NCBI GenBank assembly: GCA_010645155.1
Contig: JAAGOF010000055.1
Coordinates: 2,374,529-2,438,528, forward strand
Length of the DNA stretch: 64,000 bases
Reading direction: 5' to 3'
From: Tigriopus japonicus
Lineage: Eukaryota > Arthropoda > Copepoda > Harpacticoida > Harpacticidae
The position numbers were made by a program, and so were the translations under genes. Positions 1 to 9,859 of the stretch are shown here, in pieces; position 1 is the first letter of the stretch, and each line of letters opens with the position of its first letter. The notes beneath the pieces were generated by a model that made no database searches, was not told where the DNA came from, and saw nothing but the letters and a program-made list of their open reading frames with translations.

Positions 1-69
1 TTTGATTAGCTTCTTCACCTTCCAAATCTCGACGTTCTTGTCGGACGTGGTCTCCTCGTTACCGCTCAT
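1..69 (-). CDS. ETF1: Eukaryotic release factor 1 (eRF1), N-terminal 23 codons, cut by the window edge
   Basis: An ATG at 69-67 on the minus strand opens a frame that runs off the left edge. After a short variable acidic leader it reads KNVEIWKVKKLIK. This matches the conserved start of class I release factor eRF1, where a short variable leader precedes NVEIWKIKKLIK. eRF1 recognises all three stop codons in the ribosomal A site and triggers peptide release in the cytosol, working with eRF3. Only the first helix of domain 1 is visible; the stop-codon recognition motifs and the GGQ motif would lie outside the window. The start is clear because the leader has the family's usual length. The call rests on about 13 conserved residues, so it is good but not certain. 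Confidence 0.75.
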   Translation of the reverse strand, partial: MSGNEETTSDKNVEIWKVKKLIK

Positions 70-1386
70 CTTGCTTGGGCAGACAGACGGACACACAGCA
101 AGGACCGCCTCAAGGACGTCGGTCGCTCGGTCGGTCGGTCGGTCTCCGGCACAGGAATGCGATGCGAGACGATCAAACGATGCCGGTCTTGGGAGGACAG
201 GAAGGAGAAAGATCTGCACAGAAACCGGTGGGCGGAGAGCGGGCAGGGAGGCCGAGCCAAACGCGAGAGCAAACAAAAAGCCTTTGATGGCGCAGAGTAA
301 GTGAGGGAGTGAGAGAGTGCGTATGTGGAACGTGTGGGACCGAGGAGGAGTCACTCTGTCACGTTGTGTACTCACTCACTTCTTGACAGACTTACACCGT
401 CACACACAGACACAGACACGTTGAAATTCAGGCTGGATAGGCCTAGCCCGGCCGCTCTACTCAATCTGTAGGCTAAATGGGCTAAGCACGAGTTGCTCCT
501 CCCTCTGCCGGCGAAAATTCGACTCAATAGTGGTGCTGTTGCTTTTCATGCCTCTGCTTAGACATGAATATACGGAATATACTTGGAGAAGAGGATGCGA
601 CCACAGCTGTTTTTGTGGTTTTTGAGAGCCCAAAACGACCCTAGTGAACGAACGATGGGGAAGTGTCATGGACTCATATTCACTATTGGATACAAAGTCA
701 GTGCATGAATTGTCTGGACATCATTCCAGCACGTGTATCTAAGAATCTATCTAAAACAGCTAAATATTTGAAACACATTTTTGGGTAATACGCGTTCACC
801 TCTACTTATCAATCCTATTCAACTTATTGACATCCTATCAACTTTGTTATTTATTAACTCTCTTTACGGGNNNNNNNNNNNNNNNNNNNNNNNNNNNNNN
901 NNNNNNNNNNNNNNNNNNNNNNNCCAATGTTTTCATATTGAAATTACTGAACAACACCATCAAAGTAGTATATAGTATATAACTATAAATAACAATATAG
1001 TACTCCATGAAGGGGACCTATTCTTCTTCATGGAATTTTTCTTCATTCTCATCCTTGTCATCTAGAATTTTTTGTTTGATGTGACTCCCGTTTAATGTTA
1101 AACCCTCTTTCTGAAGAAGATTTTGGATTCATTTGGCTACTCAAACAGTCAATCACTACTAAGCTAATCAAAAATGGACCAATCAAACAACCACAGTCCG
1201 GCATTTGATAAATACAGGGTAAGGATCTTAAAGAAAACTAACATTCGCTTCACCTAGATGGCCTAGATGGCTCTTACATGATTTTGCATGCCTTTAACAC
1301 ATCCTACTAGGGTGCCCTCTCTTGTTCTCTAAATGAACATCCCGGCCGTTAGAGCAAGCCCTCTGAAGGAAGCAAAGTTGAGCTTC
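70..1386. other. Intergenic region upstream of eRF1, with assembly gap
   Basis: No supported gene. At 118-145 there is a short GGTC-type simple repeat. About 560-670 is a copy of a dispersed repeat (GATGCGACCACAGCTG..., GAGAGCCCAAAACGA) that recurs at about 35,630-35,700. Bases 871-923 are an assembly gap of 53 N. The rest is AT-rich with no open frame that looks coding. Confidence 0.5.
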
Positions 1387-1547
1387 AATAGAGGATTTTA
1401 AACCGAGCTTGAAAAATTCGCCAATAGATGGCGAAAAAGAGGGGGCAAGTACTAAGCACTAAGCTCACAAGTCTTTTCTCTTTACTTGCCCAACCTTCCC
1501 CGCCATCTATTGGCGAAATTTTCAAGCTCGGTTTAAAATCCTCTATC
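1387..1547. mobile_element. Short MITE with about 46-bp terminal inverted repeats
   Basis: The arm at 1388-1433 (starting TAGAGGATTTTAAACCGAGC) is repeated in inverted orientation at 1502-1546 with about one mismatch. The arms end in TA, so a TA target duplication of the Tc1/mariner type is possible. The centre of about 70 bp has no coding capacity. This is a non-autonomous hairpin element, seen once in the window. Confidence 0.65.
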
Positions 1548-2400
1548 AGAGAGAAAAATGACAATCAGCACCATCTTGAAATAGAAACATTTGTGGGTGC
1601 TTCTGGTTATATTTAACCTCAATTTGCAATTACTCAGTGTTATTTTTTACTTTTTGAACACATTAATATCGTAGCTGAGCTCCAAATGACTCGAAATATG
1701 AAAAGAAATCAATTTTAAGATGGAAGCTGCAATTTTGTTAACAAATCAAAGTTGAGGATAGATCTGAAATCAAGGGACTGATTGGCTGATTGGCCCCGAC
1801 TTGGCTCTATCTAGTGGCAATTTTTGTAACCTTCAATTAACATTCTTCATAGAAGTTATGCATTTGTTACATTGAGCTCAATCCTCCGTAGGGTGTGAGA
1901 AATTGTTTTGTAGCTTCTCAATTTAACAAATTCCTGGGAACAGAGGGCTTTATTATTAAAATTGATGGCAGAAAAAGTAGCACTATCATATGCTACAACT
2001 TATTTGAAGTGATGTTTTCTCTCAAATACCCTTTTGGTACGTCTTTTGGCAATTTTTTTCAAATTCACTGCAGACCGTTTGGGGGTTGATGTGGGTTACG
2101 CGTCAACTGAAGTTTGCGTCCTTTGGTGAGAGGTTCCTACTTCCTGGCTTGGAGGGAAAGAGGGAAAGATGGGCTGGGCCTGACCACTCTTGGCCTTCAA
2201 GCCGGGGCAAAATTCAGCTGTTGAACCAGCTGGAAACCAGGCAGACTCATCCTCAGTAGGGATAGGCACGGATTCATTAGCAACGTATATATATAACCGT
2301 GAGGGTTTGAAATAAAACTAATGATGAAATGAGAGGCGTTGAATCAAAACGTTTCAAACATTCAACCCGAAGTTTGGTAGCTGAAAGTAGCGTCTCTAGC
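1548..2400. other. Intergenic DNA with dispersed repeat
   Basis: No gene is visible. About 2082-2140 (CTTTGGTGAGAGGTTCC and flank) resembles 37,199-37,252, so part of it is an interspersed repeat. Confidence 0.4.
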
Positions 2401-2403
2401 TGA

Positions 2404-3495
2404 TAGCGGCTAACTGAAGCTAAAGATGCTTAATCTAAAAGATACGCAAAGGTCTCCATTGGAGGTCTTCTCTGATTAGACCGTACTCTACGGGACCTTG
2501 ATTCTGATTGGTGAACGAACTTTTGTGCCAGGGTTACTAGATTCTGCAGGTCTGGGAAAGTTTTGCTGAGGGAAAACTGCGGTTTTGAAGGATGCCTCAC
2601 GTCAAAACGTGTTAAAAGTACAAATGTAAGTAAAATGTTCAAGCATTTACTCAAATTTAGACAATTCCAATGATTGAAATGTCAAAAATCAGAGAGACAT
2701 TATTCAAATTTAGAAACCCTGATGACTTCCAAAATTCTTGACACTCCACTGTTTGTCTTCAGCGATGCCAGAAAACAATTTTTGTTGACACTCGAATGTA
2801 ATGGAAAATAGAATTGTATTTGGAGGTCAAAGTGGCCAAGATCGACAGTATGGAGTGTTTCTTGTAATTTTAAGTTTTATATTCTGTTACTTTTTCATAA
2901 CAAGTGGCAACAAACACTGATTCATGGCATCCCTGAACGAAAAAACAATCCACTCTCAAGAATCTTAGAAGTCATGGTATCCTTCAAACTGCAGTTTTCC
3001 CTCAATAAAACTTTGCGGGACCCACACAACTTTTAACCCTGACACAAAACTTCGTCCAATCAGAATCGAGGTCCTGTAGAAGACGGTCTAATCCAGGGGT
3101 TCTCAACCTATGGGTATTTACCCAAAATTGGGTAAATTTGACTTTCTGTTGGGTAAATTTGTGTCCGGAAAAATTGAGAAAAACTTGGGGGTTTTCGACC
3201 AATATTGCACGTTTTTCTCTTCTTCACGTATTTTGACATTTTTATTGTTTTTCTCCGTTTGAATTTCGCACGGCTCTTAAGCCTCTGCTCGCAACCCAAT
3301 AATCGGTGAGCAAAAAGGCCAAAACGACAAAACCGCTGTAATATTGGTCATTACATCGGGGGGGGTAAATCGGATATTTCCCTTGCCAAAATGGGTATCC
3401 CCCGGAAAAAGGTTGAGAACCCCTGGTCTAATCAGAGAAGACAGACCTTTGCGCCTCTTTTATATTAAGGCTTTAACTGAAGCAAAGCATTCTTG
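2404..3495. repeat. Inverted-repeat element with arms of about 190 bp, interrupted by a younger hAT MITE
   Basis: The left arm at about 2404-2600 contains GCAAAGGTCTCC, TCTCTGATTAGACC, TTCTGATTGGTGAACGAA and GAGGGAAAACTGCGG. It returns in inverted orientation in two blocks, about 2977-3093 and 3426-3480. The second block resumes exactly where the first stops once the element at 3094-3425 is removed. The interior of about 380 bp is non-coding. It reads as an old foldback or MITE-like element; its outer ends are too worn to give a target duplication. Confidence 0.6.
3094..3425. mobile_element. hAT-type MITE with perfect 8-bp target-site duplication
   Basis: The element begins CAGGGGTTCTCAACCT and ends with the inverted AGGTTGAGAACCCCTG, a terminal repeat of the style seen in many animal hAT transposons. 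It is flanked on both sides by GTCTAATC (3086-3093 and 3426-3433), the 8-bp duplication expected of hAT transposases. At 332 bp it has no transposase, so it would need one supplied in trans. Confidence 0.88.
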
Positions 3496-4076
3496 TTGAT
3501 TATGTGATCGGAAATTTTGTAGTTGCCACCTTTTATTGGCGCTTTTTCTCCATTGCTAGTTTCTCTCCTAAAATGAATTCTTTGAAAAGGTCTACAGTAG
3601 TAGTTCATGGGGTAATGGTGACGATGTGAGGTCCGGACGAAAGAACAACAAAGGAGTGTTGCCAGATATTTCAAAATCAGTAGTTTCAAGTTAAGTAATG
3701 GCAAATGCCAATTAACAGAAAACACTTACCTTTCATTTTAAATATGTTCCACTTCCAAAACAAAGAAAAACGTCTTAAGATATTTCCCAAAGGAAAATTG
3801 TCATTGTTCAAACAAGCAGGTTTAACTGAAATTCATTCTTGCAAGTTAGGTATTCTATGTAGAACACCTGCATTACTTTAAATCATTACTGCTTAGGTTT
3901 TCAAGTTTGTTTGCTGAACTGCCAAAGCATGACAGTAACAATTTGCTTCCATCTAGCCAAATCTGACCCTCTTTTCGATATTTTCTGGCATGATTTGTTC
4001 GTAAAGTTCTGGTATCACTGGTTCGCTCTTTTGACCGGACCTCTCACCGTCACCATTACCGTTCATGGCTAGTATA
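3496..4076. other. Intergenic DNA with a dispersed repeat motif
   Basis: No gene is seen. The stretch GGTAATGGTGACGATGTGAG at 3613-3632 recurs at about 36,502 and, inverted, near 4036-4056 and 36,944-36,963. A longer shared block with 36,885-36,965 (the GGAAATATCTGGCAACG region) is in inverted orientation. This is interspersed repeat of unknown type. Confidence 0.4.
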
Positions 4077-4250
4077 GTAATGATGGACCGAAAGGGCTCA
4101 TAACCGAAACTGAAACCGAAGGCAGCTGACAACAAAATTGAATAAATGCAAAATCCACCTTAAAAATTAAATTGCTCATATGTTGGATGTTGAGTAGTTT
4201 CAAATTTAGAAAAATTGGGAAACTTAAATTTCAGAGGTTTTGGAAGTGAA
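4077..4250 (-). mobile_element. Truncated copy of the GATGGACCGAAAG MITE
   Basis: From GATGGACCGAAAGGGCT at 4081 the sequence follows, in inverted orientation, the right half of the complete element at 5670-6008. It shares the blocks around AATGCAAAATC, TTAAAAATTA, GCTCATATGTT and CAGAGGTTTTGG. The other half is missing; the copy stops where the tandem tRNA-like units begin at about 4270. Confidence 0.65.
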
Positions 4251-4269
4251 ATTTTTCGATTTTGGATTC

Positions 4270-4520
4270 AAGGAAGCCAGAGTGGCCACGCGCACTAGCG
4301 CGTTCTTAAAAGTGCCAAGTGTAAGTGCTTCCCCAGTCGGCGTAGGTTCGAAACCTGTTGGGGGTCGGATTGAAGCTGTCGGGAGAAATCCTTTTAAGGA
4401 AGCCAGAGTGGCCACGCGTACTAGCGCGTTCTTAAAAGCGCCGAGTGTAAGTGCTTCCCCAGACGGCGTTTGGACAATCCTGTTGGTGCTCCGATTGAAG
4501 CTGTCGGGAGAAATCCTTTT
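4270..4520 (+). repeat. Two tandem 125-bp units with tRNA-like internal promoter
   Basis: Units at 4270-4395 and 4396-4520 share AAGGAAGCCAGAGTGGCCAC, GCGCGTTCTTAAAA, GTGTAAGTGCTTCCCCAG and GAAGCTGTCGGGAGAAATCC. The first keeps a perfect tRNA B-box, GGTTCGAAACC, at 4344-4354. The spacing and the extra arm before it recall a tRNA of the leucine or serine type. The B-box of the second unit has decayed. No clean acceptor stem closes, so these are tRNA-derived repeats rather than working tRNAs. They abut the SINE that starts at about 4521. Confidence 0.6.
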
Positions 4521-4756
4521 GGAGACGTGGCGTTGTGGTTAGCGCAGTTTCCTTTAGTGAGAGAGGTCCCAGGTTCGATTCTCCTCCCCGACCTTTCTCA
4601 AGGAAACTTTTAGACGCTAATTCACACCCACAGACGGAGAACCATTCTGAAACTGGACATGAAATTGCCCATCGGAACAATTTGGACGATGTGATGGCTG
4701 GCTTCGCTGGCCGGGCGAGGCTCAACCCTCCGACCCTAGCACCAACACTCCAAAAA
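4521..4756 (+). mobile_element. tRNA-derived SINE, copy 1
   Basis: The head, GGAGACGTGGCGTTGTGGTT followed by AGCGCAG, contains an A-box-like TGGTTAGCGCA. About 30 bp later comes a perfect B-box, GGTTCGATTC, then CCCCGACC closing the tRNA-like part. A tRNA-unrelated body follows, including CACACCCACAGACGGAGAAC, and the core CTGGCCGGGCGAGGCTCAAC. The 3' end is A-rich. Two other copies with the same order lie at about 29,735-29,966 and 38,043-38,260 (inverted). Multiple copies plus a pol III promoter support a SINE family. Confidence 0.8.
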
Positions 4757-5099
4757 AACTCCAAAAATAGCTGAAAAAAGGTTGCGTGAATCAGTCCAAA
4801 TTTTCCGAGGAACATTGATGTACTATTCAGGGTTGGTTCAAGCAACACCCTGTCATATCTTCTGTTCAAACACTAAGATAAGGTTTTCATGATCAAAACT
4901 TTTTTTCAAAAACTGGAGTGAACCAACCCTGAGAGTGGGTGATAGAACCCACATAGGGTTCATCCAACACATAATCCAACCACATAGAGTTCATCCAACA
5001 CATAATTGGACAAAAACTAACATATTCGAGAACGACTTCGAGAACGACTTTCAAATGTTGGTCTTGATTTGCATGTTTGGTCACACTAATTGTCCGCTC

Positions 5100-5500
5100 T
5101 ACAGTTGGAGTGGCGACTACTGATGCGAACAAATTGGCCATATCTTTGTTTGTTTGTATATTTGTTTGGGTTTTCAGAATATTTGTTTGTTTGGAGTGAA
5201 TTTGTACCATTCCCAAATAAAAACAGTGTTGCCGTCATGATTTGTGATGATTTGTAAACACAAGTACCTAAAGATCATTTTCACTGCATTTCTTTGTGTT
5301 CGTGAAAGAATTGATTGGTTTGAAAAAGATATTTCATGCAACTAAAGCTCTTGGTTTGACTGTAGAGGGTTTTCAAGACCTCAAGTTACTTTTGACCTTT
5401 TTTCCTTGCCTTAGGTGTGTCACTTTTGGCAGTCTTGATTTGTTGGGAGATCAAAACATTCAACATCTGTTCTGTTTCTGTTAGTTAACTGTTAGAAGTT
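5100..5500 (+). repeat. Interspersed repeat, empty-site homologue of 30,110-30,930
   Basis: The order of motifs (GTTTGTTTGGAG, CAAATAAAAACAG, TGATTTGTGATGATTTG, CATGCAACTAAAG, TGTGTCACTTTTGGCAG, TGGGAGATCAAAACA) matches about 30,110-30,930. Here there is no fold-back insertion at the GTTTGG site (about 5187). It is an older repeat copy with no coding signal. Confidence 0.55.
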
Positions 5501-5669
5501 CCGACTTCTGTTTCCGATTTGTTTGTTTTTTAATTGTTATTTGTTTGTTTCCCATCAGCAGTGGCGACATTCTCAACCCGAGTAAAACGTCTTATAAAAC
5601 GGGTGCCAAGTCAGTCTGATCAAAACTTGCACGCCATCTAGTATTTAAATAATTATCTAAGGTTAAAAC

Positions 5670-6008
5670 TAGAGATGGACCGAAAGCGCTTTCGGCCAAA
5701 ATTACGGCCGAAATTTCGGCTTCGGTTTCGGTTATGCCTACCGAAACCGAAAGCAGACAAGCACTATGTAAAATGGAGTTTGACAACAAAATCAAAAAAA
5801 ATTGGTCCAAAAACCTCTGAAATTTATGTTCTCCGATTATTCAAAATTTGCGACTACCCAACATCGAACACATGAGCATTCTAATTTTTAAGGCAGATTT
5901 TGCATTTGAACAATTTTGTAATCAGCTGCTTTCGGTTTCGGTTTCGGTTAAGCCCTCTTTCGGCCGAAACTTTCGATTTCGGTTATAAGCCCTTTCGGTC
6001 CATCACTA
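5670..6008. mobile_element. MITE with GATGGACCGAAAG termini and perfect 8-bp target duplication
   Basis: The element starts TAGAGATGGACCGAAAG and ends with the inverted CTTTCGGTCCATCACTA. GTTAAAAC occurs immediately on both sides (5662-5669 and 6009-6016), an 8-bp duplication of the hAT type. Subterminal regions are rich in the sub-repeat CGGTTTCGGTTT and its complement (5705-5760 and 5930-5990), a likely transposase-binding array. There is no coding capacity. A half copy lies at 4077-4250. Confidence 0.85.
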
Positions 6009-7985
6009 GTTAAAACCAAACTGTATACTCTAAATTTAAATCTAACATGAACTAATTAATTGAATCTAATTTAAATCTAAGAAATTTGAAAAAAAAATGT
6101 TGAAATGTTAGCTAAATCATTGAATGGGCAAATCAGACAAATTTCCAAAAATCTAGTTTCCAGTCTGTGCATTGCACTAAAAATAGACTAAAGTTTAACA
6201 TCCTTCATAGTGTGTTCGGATATAGACCCTTGTTCAGGGTTGCTTCAATCCTGCCTGGTTGATATTAAGCTCAAACCCGCCCGGGCGGGGTTCTTGGGCG
6301 GATATTTCGGGTTTTTCTACTGTTTGCCCCAAATGCCTCCAATTCGGGCCTCAAAATTTGAGGAAGACATGAAAGATGGGTATATGTTATCAATCGGGCT
6401 CGGACAAAGTTATTATTTTTTTGGCAAAATGTTGCAGTTTTTAGCCCTAAAGATACGTGCAATGCGTTTTGTTATAACTTGCACTCAATTCGACAAAAGA
6501 TGCTAAAGAGTTGTTATTGTCTAGCCTTAAGATGTGGATGTCAAATCCAGCTCTCCCAATCTTTCGACAATAAGGGGCCACACTTAGCCACACCCATCTT
6601 TTTTAAAGGTTTAACTCTCAAGCTCGTCGAAATGGGGATGTACCAATCTGGACTAACCTTCCACTCTACATTGCTAGCCGGAAAATTGAAGTCTCCAACA
6701 AAAAAGAGTAGAGAACAAACCTCTCGATCTAACTTCCTTCCTGTGGAGAGGTGGAGAGCTGATAGAAAAGCTGTAAGAGGGTGGCCGATGCATTGTTACA
6801 ACCGTAAGATCAAAAGCCTTGATGTGACAAATCAAAAGTTCTAAGCAAAAAAGGGGACCTCTTTATCAATCGCAAGCTCCTCCTGTACTCTGACCTCTGT
6901 GCTGCCATTTTTGGAAATCAAGGTCTTCCCATGGGCCAATTCTAGTAGTTCTTAACTTAAGAGCTGATTAAATAAAGGCCTCATAAACAAGAAAGCCAAT
7001 ATATCAATCAGACTTAAAAATGAAAAAAGAGTTTCTTTATTTTACACCTTTTTGAGTCATAAGCAAGGAAAGTGTACTTTTGATCTGAACAAGATTACTC
7101 AAGTCTGAGTCATGATGCTTGGATTCACTTTCTTGCATTCATAACAAAAGAAAGAAGAAGTCCAGAAATTTCGATCAATTCAAGAAAATTGGTTGAAATT
7201 CTTGGTCTCATCAAAAGGGCACTTTCCTTCATGGCTTTCAGACTTAGAAAAACAAAAAAGAGAACACAGTCGATTTTGCTTCACTTTTATCCTAGAATTA
7301 CACCTAAAATTTCAAAGATATTTTTTTTGTTTTTGTTTCATTTGTGGTCTTGTAGGGGCAGAGACAAAATACACAAAGCCAGCTTTGCTTTTTCCCTAGA
7401 ATCTAAATGAAAATGTTGGAAAGTTGAGTCGCTTAAAAGGCCTTGAATTCTCGATCAGTCAAAAAATAGGTTTATAGAGGAGGATTACATGAAGCCATGC
7501 CATAAAACTCTCTCATTTCCTCCTCCAAAAAATCTTTTTTTTATGGAAAAACATTGAAAGATATTGCCTTTTTGGCACTTTTGTTCTGAAAGTTAGCTTT
7601 ATTTTGTCAAATCTAGTTTTGTTTTTGAAAATTTAGCTTTAAAGCTTGGCTTGGATCTTGCAAGAACGTTCAGAATTCTGCAAAAAGCACATAGAGTTGA
7701 TCATATGTGGAAAAAGAAAAATGGTTTTTTTTGGTACAAGTCATGTGCACTTGTGCTCTTTTCCGTTTTTATGAGATCAGTTACTTGTGTCATTGGCCCT
7801 TGTTCAATCCAGTAACTTCTGTAAATGCAAGGGTGAATAAATGTAATAGCTTTGAAATTCATTCCGATTTTTGAGATATAAGATCTTGACCCGGGATCCC
7901 GGGTATAATCGGTTGACTTTCGACCGATATTCGAGAAAAATTATCCACAACGTCTGATCAGCTTGATCAGATCATTGAATTTCAT
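6009..7985. other. Intergenic AT-rich DNA
   Basis: No gene can be supported. About 6236-6500 (CAGGGTTGC..., AAACCCGCCCGGGCGGGG, CAAATGCCTCCAATTCGGGC, CACTCAATTCGAC) shares motif order with about 32,524-32,830, and a weaker partial copy lies near 13,740-14,090. It is therefore part of a dispersed repeat whose other end resembles GTCGGGCGGGTTTTTCTCCG near 33,302. The remainder is unremarkable. Confidence 0.4.
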
Positions 7986-7990
7986 TGATC

Positions 7991-8091
7991 ATTGTTCTCG
8001 AAGACTTCGAAGCCTGTTAAAGGAGTTGAATGATTAAATTGATAAACTATATTCAACTCCTTCAACAGGCTTCGAAGTCTTCGAGAACAAT
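7991..8091. repeat. Near-perfect 41-bp inverted repeat (hairpin)
   Basis: The arm at 7991-8031 (ATTGTTCTCGAAGACTTCGA and on) is repeated inverted at 8051-8091 with a single mismatch, leaving a loop of about 19 nt. No coding frame crosses it. It may be a very short MITE or a transcribed hairpin; copy number or small-RNA data would separate these. Confidence 0.7.
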
Positions 8092-8404
8092 GCAAGTTCC
8101 TGCGCAAATCCCGGAACGTTTCAGCTTTAGCTATAAATCAGAGAAGCATTGGTCTAAAAGTTATTCCAAAATAAACTTCTGATGAGTTTTGTCGTTTTTT
8201 TACTTTTTGGGACTTTGCTCTCATAAGAATGTTATAGCTCTGGTTAGCATTTTTATCAAAGTATTGAGACACAAAGCTTTTGAATTGAAATGCACTTGCA
8301 CATCAGTATTTAAATCGAACATTACCATCCAATTTAATGAATTTGTTTACTGTATTTGTTTATCCTTCAAATCTTCTTTTAATATGGGCTGGTAATTCTT
8401 CCTT

Positions 8405-9140
8405 AAATCTTAAAAAAAATGAGAAAAAATATCAAAACACAACTTTTGCTTGCCCAAAAGCTGGAGAGAAGGAGTGAGAGAATAAGGATGAGAATTATGA
8501 TTTCCAGTAGGATGAAGTAAATTGCGTTGTTCTGTAAACGAGACCTTGCTTGTCTGAAGTAGACTACCAGTTTCAATTTTCAGCTCAATCGAATGCCGTA
8601 ATGGAAGGTGAAGCCTTGGTGAAATTTTTGCGCTTAAAACGAGTGTACATTCGAAGGACAAAAATAAGATCCTCATCGAGATTGGAGAGATCGGCCTCTC
8701 TGCCTTCCATGCAGAGACGAAGATCGCAATGGTTGAAGTTTTCTCCATCTTTCCAGGCAATGTGAACTCTGCTGAAGACGAATCAAAATTCAACTCAGAG
8801 AGTCTAAAGGCTTCATTGATCTTGGTTTGTCTCGTTCTAGATTCGGAGGTATTTGAAAAGTTGGGGTTTGGACTTGGGATTGGAGACACCAACAGCCTTG
8901 ATTCGGTGTCCAATGTATCCAGAACCTCAGCCATAATAGCTTTGACACTGGGATTCTTCAGCAAATCCACAAACTTGACTTTGTTCTCCACGCAATAGTT
9001 GCTCAATTGCTCAAGAAGATACTTGACAGCATGCCGTTTTTGCTCCGCGATTTCAGCTTGGACGGCCTTGATTTCCAATTCAGTCTTGGCGCTTTTAACA
9101 TTGCTCGACAAGCGGCGATTTGATCGCCGCAAATTTTGAA
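8405..9140 (-). pseudogene. Degraded coiled-coil-like ORF, partly repeat-derived
   Basis: A minus-strand frame of about 240 codons has no ATG near its 5' end. Its first 140 residues look protein-like: a basic start, then helical, charge-patterned segments such as AKTELEIKAVQAEIAEQKRH and LLKNPSVKAIMAEVLDTLDT. The downstream third (below about 8,620) overlaps one arm of the dispersed fold-back repeat found at 30,194 and 33,847, so that part is not original coding sequence. I do not recognise the family. It may be a broken gene or a fragment of a mobile element. Confidence 0.3.
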
Positions 9141-9249
9141 GAATAAGGTGGATGTGTAACGTGGCAAAGACGTAATGAATGTGGCCATGATGACCGTTGT
9201 ACAGCCATTCGCGAATTGCAGTCGATCAGGAGCTAGATGCGCACCCCGA

Positions 9250-9859
9250 CCGGCACCATAACAAGATATACTAATAGTAATAATAAGTTTTATTGCGACT
9301 CATGGTCATGTCAGGGCGTATAAATATGCAAAAATATATATGATCTATCATATATATGCAGTGGTGACATGTCAATTGGAAAAAAACGTTAAAATGGTCG
9401 ACTAGAAAGTTATATCATAGATGAGCTGACTAGAATACGTTTAAGTGCACATGGAAGAAAGGAAGTGGGGATTGACAGACAGTGCAGATACAGTTGGGTA
9501 GCGGTAGATGGTGAAAATCTTGGTTATTTCAGTAGAGAGGGTGGGTCAGGTTGAACAGATCCTTCGTTAGTTCCCGTCGTTGATGGAGTTGGGCAGGAAG
9601 CCGGACGAAGGTGCGTGACCGCCAATATTCCGAAGGGATGTCGGGCCAAGGACAATAGTGTGTTGTCAAGTCCTTGACCGGGAATGACAGCATGTGTCCA
9701 GAAATCTCCTCCGGAAAGGTCAGGTTCCTAACACTGTTGGTCACTAACCTTGCCAGCCCGGTGGTGAAGGGCTCGGTTTCGCATAGGAAATGCGTCTATG
9801 CATTATTGGCATATTGGGGCACGCAGAGGTATCGTTTGAGGAATTTGGTGAAGTGGATA
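9250..9859. other. Intergenic DNA
   Basis: No supported gene. A minus-strand frame at 9529-9744 is open but lacks recognisable motifs. Confidence 0.3.

Noticed and set aside
4521..4600. Functional tRNA gene
   Set aside because: A- and B-boxes are present, but no closed acceptor stem or clean anticodon arm forms, and the unit continues into a SINE body.
4240..4869. Overlapping open frames of 79-145 codons on both strands
   Set aside because: They lie in tandem tRNA-like units and a SINE and show no protein family features.
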